Shown piece after piece: positions 59,690 to 64,000 of a stretch of 64,000 bases of DNA. Each line of letters opens with the position of its first letter. Position 1 is the stretch's first letter. The stretch is from Saccharospirillum alexandrii_A. GTDB taxonomy: Bacteria; Pseudomonadota; Gammaproteobacteria; Pseudomonadales; Natronospirillaceae. The notes under the pieces are model-generated. The model had not been told where the DNA came from, made no database searches, and saw nothing but the letters and a program-made list of their open reading frames with translations. The stretch lies in the NCBI RefSeq assembly GCF_043641555.1, contig NZ_JBHZRJ010000006.1, forward strand, positions 124,001 to 188,000, read 5' to 3'. The position numbers and the translations under genes are program-made.

Positions 59690-61522
59690 TTAGAAGGTAA
59701 CCGTTACTTCGTATATCGCGGTACCGATTTCGATCTCACACAGGCCAGGGCTAACGCCTGCATCGCTCAAGCTAAACCGAATAGCAAATTCATACCCAGT
59801 ACCTGGATTCCGATAAGTATTTTCTACACTTCCATCTGCAGGATTAGTAACCGTTGCATCAACCTCTTCGCAACTAACGCTTATTCCGGTACCAGCCGCA
59901 GGAATGTTGCCGGCATCGTCTGAAACTGTGTAGGTTTCCGTTGAACTATTGCCAGCAATATTGACATTAGCAGGTCCGGTAATACTCAAGAATGGGCGGC
60001 TCAGTATTAAACCCAAATCAAGAGACAAGTAAGTTAACTGATCACAATGACCATTGTCTCGGGCTGCTTGAGTGCAACTTGAACCACGGTACTTTGTAGT
60101 TCCGGTGCCATCCGCATATACACCTGTTGCAATTGCATCAGCGGTATTGGTTCTAAAATTTAGTCTTGACCAACAATTTATAAACGAAGCTTCGACGTTA
60201 TCCCAATCACCATCACCATTTACGTCTACAAAATTCTCACCCAAATCGTGATCATCGTCGTTGTTAGAATCGAGATAAGGTTCTGGTAACGGACAGAAAT
60301 ACTCTCCTTCGTCATACGCACCGTTCCCATTTTCATCAATAAAATACTCGTCACCTCGTGTAAAGGCGAGCACTCTGACTCCGCCATCTTCAGGCCAGGG
60401 GTTAGCACTGGTCCAAGTTAGTGAGCAACGCCCTCCAACTACGACACAGCTTTCGACGGGGCCTCCGTTTTCACCTACAATTTGCCCAGCACTCGTTTTT
60501 AAACTAAATATAGAACCTTCTGCCGCTGGTCCGCCTGTTCGGTCGCTTACGATAAGACTAAGAGCAACGTCAATACCAAACTTACCCCAAGCCTCTTCAG
60601 GGTTAAAAGTTTCAGGTCCAAAAGTTAACCAATGTGACATTGGGAGCCCTGAATTTACTGTAATGTCATAAGGGTTTTCAGTAGAAATAAATGTTCCTGT
60701 AGGATCGCCTAAACTATCTAAGATTTCGGTCGTTGCAGATACCTTAAACGTTGTATTCACGGTTCCGCTTTGGGCAATTGCATAGACTTCGCCGGCAGAA
60801 TTTGTTGTACCTTCATCTTTTGTAAGCTGAACTCCGCCAATTGGATTCTCAATATTAAATGTCACTTCTTGGTTGCTGACAGGATTCCCCAGCAAATCTC
60901 TTACAACAAAAGGAACCCGCGTTGTAGTAGGTCGATTTGCTGTACCGAACCCCAATATACCGATCGTCGAAGTTTCTGGCTGCGCGCCAGTAATAGATCC
61001 CACCTCAATGCCTTGCACAGTAATGGTGCCAGCTGCGGTCGCAGTACCACTTCCTGTACTGACGCGAGCGGTGACTGTGTCTTCACCTCTGCAACCTTCA
61101 GCAGTATACGTTGTGCTGACCGTTCCCTGGCCTGTCGCGGTTGCAGGACTGAAGGAGGCTCTTGCGGGTGTAATACTTGAGCACTGGGACGAGAAATCAA
61201 CAGAAACTGTCTCTGCTGTATAGAGCGCATTATTGCTATTTTCGTCGACGACATTCACTCGTATTTCAGTCGATCCACCCGCACTCAGTGTTTCTAGTGA
61301 GATGGTCAGTGCGCCTTCCTGAAAGCTTCCGCCTTCACCAGTACCAATTGTAAGGTTTACCGGTGTTGTATCGTTGCCGCCTCCTGTATCACCACCGCCA
61401 CCACCTCCGGTATCACCACCACCGGTATCACCGCCGCCATCATCACTTCCATATCCATCGCCATCACAGGCAACCAGGGCTAATGACAGCAACAAGGCCA
61501 TCCCTACTTTTTTATCGAACAT
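59690..61522 (-). CDS. Ig-like-domain lipoprotein with calcium-loop repeats
   Basis: 610 aa from the ATG at 61522, with GGGAG 8-9 bases upstream. Lipobox LVAC puts the lipid Cys at 19, followed by Asp at +2, an inner-membrane retention residue in E. coli. A Gly/Asp/Thr low-complexity linker follows, then invasin/Big_1-like Ig modules (about 45-155 and 160-290, with VPFVVRDLLGNPVSNQEVTFN) and three EF-hand-like loops near 410-450: DENGNGAYDEGE, DSNNDDDHDLGE and DVNGDGDWDNVE. Several paired cysteines could form disulfides. Function unknown; adhesion or surface structure is likely. Visibly A+T-richer than the genes either side, suggesting transfer. It shares the bidirectional-looking hairpin region with the gltD end. 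Confidence 0.8.
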   Translation of the reverse strand: MFDKKVGMALLLSLALVACDGDGYGSDDGGGDTGGGDTGGGGGGDTGGGNDTTPVNLTIGTGEGGSFQEGALTISLETLSAGGSTEIRVNVVDENSNNALYTAETVSVDFSSQCSSITPARASFSPATATGQGTVSTTYTAEGCRGEDTVTARVSTGSGTATAAGTITVQGIEVGSITGAQPETSTIGILGFGTANRPTTTRVPFVVRDLLGNPVSNQEVTFNIENPIGGVQLTKDEGTTNSAGEVYAIAQSGTVNTTFKVSATTEILDSLGDPTGTFISTENPYDITVNSGLPMSHWLTFGPETFNPEEAWGKFGIDVALSLIVSDRTGGPAAEGSIFSLKTSAGQIVGENGGPVESCVVVGGRCSLTWTSANPWPEDGGVRVLAFTRGDEYFIDENGNGAYDEGEYFCPLPEPYLDSNNDDDHDLGENFVDVNGDGDWDNVEASFINCWSRLNFRTNTADAIATGVYADGTGTTKYRGSSCTQAARDNGHCDQLTYLSLDLGLILSRPFLSITGPANVNIAGNSSTETYTVSDDAGNIPAAGTGISVSCEEVDATVTNPADGSVENTYRNPGTGYEFAIRFSLSDAGVSPGLCEIEIGTAIYEVTVTF

Positions 61523-61590
61523 CAGACGAGCTCCCATTCGGGCTTTGTATAGTGACTGTAAGGTCTAAGATAATCTTACCGGGCGCTGCA

Positions 61591-61623
61591 ATCAAAAAAA
61601 AACGGCGTAAAACGCCGTTTTTT
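61591..61623 (-). terminator. Rho-independent terminator of gltBD
   Basis: AACGGCGT (61601-61608) pairs with ACGCCGTT (61612-61619) around AAA; flanking A-run (61594-61600) and T-run (61618-61623) make it work in either direction, with the longer U-tract for the gltBD message, about 20 bases after the gltD stop. Confidence 0.93.
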
Positions 61624-61641
61624 CCAGATTTAAGACTCAGG

Positions 61642-63060
61642 TCACACTTCGAGGTAATCCAATATCCCCTCAGCAGCCTTACGGCCCTCATATATAGCGG
61701 TGACAACCAGGTCTGAACCCCGCACCATGTCACCACCAGCGAAGATCTTCTCGTGGCTGGTCTGGAATGGGTATTCCTGGTGCTCAGCGGCGCTAACCCG
61801 CTGCCAGTCGTCCAGCGTGATGTTGTTGGGCTCGAACCAGTCGGCCGGGCTCGGCTGGAAGCCAAAGGCGACAATCACGGCGTCTGCGGCCAGTATTTCT
61901 TCCGAGCCGGGGATCACCTCAGGACGCCGACGACCGTTTTCATCCGGCTCACCCAGTTGGGTGGTGACCAGTTTGATGCCTTCAACCTTGCCATCGCCCA
62001 CGATTTCAACCGGCTGGCGGTTGAACAGGAACTCGACGCCTTCTTCCTTGGCGTTGGCGACTTCACGGCGCGAACCCGGCATGTTGGCTTCGTCGCGGCG
62101 GTAGGCGCAGATCACCTTAGCGGCCTGCTGGCGAATGGAGGTGCGGTTGCAATCCATGGCGGTGTCGCCACCGCCGAGCACCACGACCCGCTTGCCTTCC
62201 AGGTTGATGTAGTCCGCCGGGTCTTTTTCCCAGCCTTTGGTGTGGTTGACGTTGGAGATCAGGAACGGCAGCGCTTCGTGCACGCCGTCGAGGTCTTCAC
62301 CCGGGAAGCCGCCTTTCATGTACTTGTAGGTGCCCATGCCCATGAATACAGCGTCGTAATCAGCCAACAGCTGTTCGAAGTCGATATCGACGCCGATTTC
62401 GGTGTTCAGGCGGAATTCGACGCCCATGTCTTCGAACACATCACGGCGCTTGGCCATGATGGACTTTTCCAGCTTGAATTCCGGAATGCCGAAGGTCAGC
62501 AGACCGCCGATTTCGGGGTATTTATCGAATACCACGGCTTTTACGCCATTGCGTGCGAGAACGTCGGCGCAGCCAAGCCCGGCAGGGCCGGCGCCAATGA
62601 CAGCCACCTTCTTGTTGGTCTGGGTCACTTTCGACAGGTCGGGCTTCCAGCCCATGGCGAAGGCGGTGTCGGTAATGTACTTCTCGGCATTACCGATGGT
62701 CACCGCTCCAAATCCGTCGTTCAGGGTGCAGGCGCCTTCGCAGAGACGATCCTGCGGGCAGACCCGGCCGCACACTTCAGGCAGGGAATTCGTCTGGTGG
62801 CACATTTCGACCGCTTCGAGCACATTGCCCTCACTGACCAGCTTCAGCCAGTTGGGAATGAAGTTATGTACCGGGCACTTCCACTCACAGTAGGGGTTAC
62901 CGCATTCGAGGCAGCGGTGCGATTGCTCGGCCGCCTGCTTCTGGCCAAAAGGCTCGTAGATTTCCACAAACTCGTGTTTGCGGGTATGGATGTCTTTCTT
63001 GGCAGGCTCGCGACGGCCGACATCGACAAATTGAAAATCGTTGTTCAAACGCTGTGTCAT
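61642..63060 (-). CDS. gltD: Glutamate synthase (NADPH) small subunit
   Basis: 472 aa from the ATG at 63060 (GGAG 7 bases upstream); an ATG two codons earlier overlaps that spacing. Passes electrons from NADPH to the large subunit. N-terminal 4Fe-4S cysteines in CLECGNPYCEWKCPVHNFIP and CGRVCPQDRLCEGAC, FAD loop IGAGPAGLGCADVLARNG (about 152), NADPH loop VVVLGGGDTAMDCNR (about 292) and the final FAGGDMVRGSDLVVTAIYEGRKAA. Eleven to seventeen bases downstream of gltB. Confidence 0.96.
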   Translation of the reverse strand: MTQRLNNDFQFVDVGRREPAKKDIHTRKHEFVEIYEPFGQKQAAEQSHRCLECGNPYCEWKCPVHNFIPNWLKLVSEGNVLEAVEMCHQTNSLPEVCGRVCPQDRLCEGACTLNDGFGAVTIGNAEKYITDTAFAMGWKPDLSKVTQTNKKVAVIGAGPAGLGCADVLARNGVKAVVFDKYPEIGGLLTFGIPEFKLEKSIMAKRRDVFEDMGVEFRLNTEIGVDIDFEQLLADYDAVFMGMGTYKYMKGGFPGEDLDGVHEALPFLISNVNHTKGWEKDPADYINLEGKRVVVLGGGDTAMDCNRTSIRQQAAKVICAYRRDEANMPGSRREVANAKEEGVEFLFNRQPVEIVGDGKVEGIKLVTTQLGEPDENGRRRPEVIPGSEEILAADAVIVAFGFQPSPADWFEPNNITLDDWQRVSAAEHQEYPFQTSHEKIFAGGDMVRGSDLVVTAIYEGRKAAEGILDYLEV

Positions 63061-63077
63061 AACCATTCTCCGTCGGA

Positions 63078-64000
63078 TTACTCAGGGCGGGCCCGGGTGT
63101 TGGACAACAAATCGGACAGGCTGGCGGCCTTCGGCTTCACCAGCCAGAAGCGGCTGACGTAGTCGTCGTAGTTATCCAGCAGCTCGGCGCCCCAGGCGCT
63201 CTTGGTGTCGTCAACGAAGCGACCGATCACACCAAAGAGGTGATCCCGGTAGGTTTCCATGCTTTCGGTGCCGATGCGGTGAATATCCACCAGTTCACGG
63301 TTGTACTTGTCCGGGAAGGTGTTCTCCAGATCCAGCACGTAGGCAAAGCCGCCGGTCATACCGGCGCCGAAGTTACCACCCACATACCCCAGCACAGCGA
63401 CCATACCGCCGGTCATGTATTCACAGCAGTGGTCGCCAGCGCCTTCGATCACGGCCACACAACCGGAGTTGCGCACCGCGAAGCGTTCACCGGCTGAACC
63501 GGCCGCGAACAGGGTGCCGCCGGTAGCGCCGTACAGGCAGGTGTTGCCCATGATCGAGGTTTTCTGCGTTTCAAAGGCGCTGCCTTTGGGCGGCCGGATA
63601 ACGATTTTGCCGCCGGTCATGCCCTTGCCGACGTAGTCGTTGGCATCGCCGTCGAGCACCAGGTTCAGACCGCCCGCGTTCCACACCCCGAAGCTTTGCC
63701 CGGCAATGCCGGAAAGATTCAGAGTGATTGGCCGGTCGCTCATGCCCTGGTTGCCGTAGCGTTTGGCAATCTCGCCCGAGGCCCGTGCGCCGATGGAGCG
63801 GTCGCAGTTGCCGATGGTGAAGTCAAATTCACCGCCGGTCTTATTTTCGATGGCCGGCAGAATGGCGTCGAAAATCTCGCGTTGTTTGGTGCCTTTATCG
63901 AACGGCACGTTGCGCTCAATTTCGCACTGCTGCGGCTTGTCGGCCGGCACCTGATCGCTGAACAGGATGTTCGAGAGGTCCAGGCAGTTCTGCTTGTCGG
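63078..64000 (-). CDS. gltB: Glutamate synthase large subunit, C-terminal part (runs off the window)
   Basis: About 307 residues visible; the frame stays open to the window edge (upstream residues read KQNCLDLSNILFSDQVPADK). The C-terminal GXGXG right-handed beta-helix domain is clear: GKGMTGGKIVI, MGNTCLYGATGGTLFAAGSAGERFAVRNSG, VIEGAGDHCCEYMTGGMVAVLG and NFGAGMTGGFAYVLD. The full protein (about 1480 aa in relatives) makes glutamate from glutamine and 2-oxoglutarate with GltD, the main route of ammonium assimilation at low ammonium and a sink for the 2-oxoglutarate that the pentose module yields. Confidence 0.95.
   Translation of the reverse strand, partial: DKQNCLDLSNILFSDQVPADKPQQCEIERNVPFDKGTKQREIFDAILPAIENKTGGEFDFTIGNCDRSIGARASGEIAKRYGNQGMSDRPITLNLSGIAGQSFGVWNAGGLNLVLDGDANDYVGKGMTGGKIVIRPPKGSAFETQKTSIMGNTCLYGATGGTLFAAGSAGERFAVRNSGCVAVIEGAGDHCCEYMTGGMVAVLGYVGGNFGAGMTGGFAYVLDLENTFPDKYNRELVDIHRIGTESMETYRDHLFGVIGRFVDDTKSAWGAELLDNYDDYVSRFWLVKPKAASLSDLLSNTRARPE

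Noticed and set aside
61753..63162. 469-codon open frame antisense to gltD
   Set aside because: Shadow frame running across the gltB-gltD junction; both sense genes are clear.

Overview
The window looks like chromosome of a moderately GC-rich gammaproteobacterium, probably marine or halophilic and near the Oceanospirillales/Pseudomonadales (a Saccharospirillum-like organism is my best guess, from memory of gene content only). Pointers are the AlgZ/AlgR-type pair divergent from argH, a hemCDXY cluster, PtsP, a SutA homologue, a Gts-type glucose ABC transporter and GltBD. Most of it is ordinary core metabolism, with one clearly foreign-looking edge at the left and several accessory patches.

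Left edge (1-3800): an A+T-rich accessory segment carries a two-gene SIR2-HerA type anti-phage module, followed by a degenerate 3' half of a tRNA and an intact tRNA-Ile2(CAU). 3900-7100: a large lipoprotein metallopeptidase translationally coupled to a small exported protein of unknown role. 7200-13300: OsmC, a TetR regulator and a tightly overlapped MMPL/RND - LolA-like - outer-membrane barrel operon likely to move a lipid or other hydrophobic compound. 13500-17600: ptsP, pgpA, thiL.

17600-29200: a complete non-phosphorylating pentose module: ChvE-GguAB uptake, a XylB-like sugar dehydrogenase, lactonase, arabonate-type dehydratase, GguC-type 2-keto-3-deoxy acid dehydratase and 2,5-dioxopentanoate dehydrogenase, ending in 2-oxoglutarate, with its own GntR/FadR-type regulator. 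Four similar A/T-rich palindrome-like sites lie in front of its four transcription units. 29400-35400: pckA, a short SutA homologue, algR-algZ and argH. 35400-43100: a PAS/GAF/GGDEF/EAL protein and a Gts-type glucose ABC transporter. 43500-48300: hemC-hemD-hemX-hemY-msrC operon. 48400-54800: an orphan GtsA paralogue, glycogen phosphorylase overlapping a small ComFB-family gene, and parC. 55000-64000: a penicillin-acylase-family hydrolase bracketed by two copies of a repeat, hemE, an AcpH-like gene, an A+T-rich Ig-like lipoprotein, and gltD with the 3' part of gltB.

The most unusual structure is a family of five intergenic palindromic elements. All share a diverged core of about 50 bp ending in C-rich/G-rich borders, but each has its own arms of about 30 bp that are nearly perfect inverted repeats within the copy and unrelated between copies. 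I do not recognise this as a named repeat class. All function calls are from sequence inspection alone; no database search was run.
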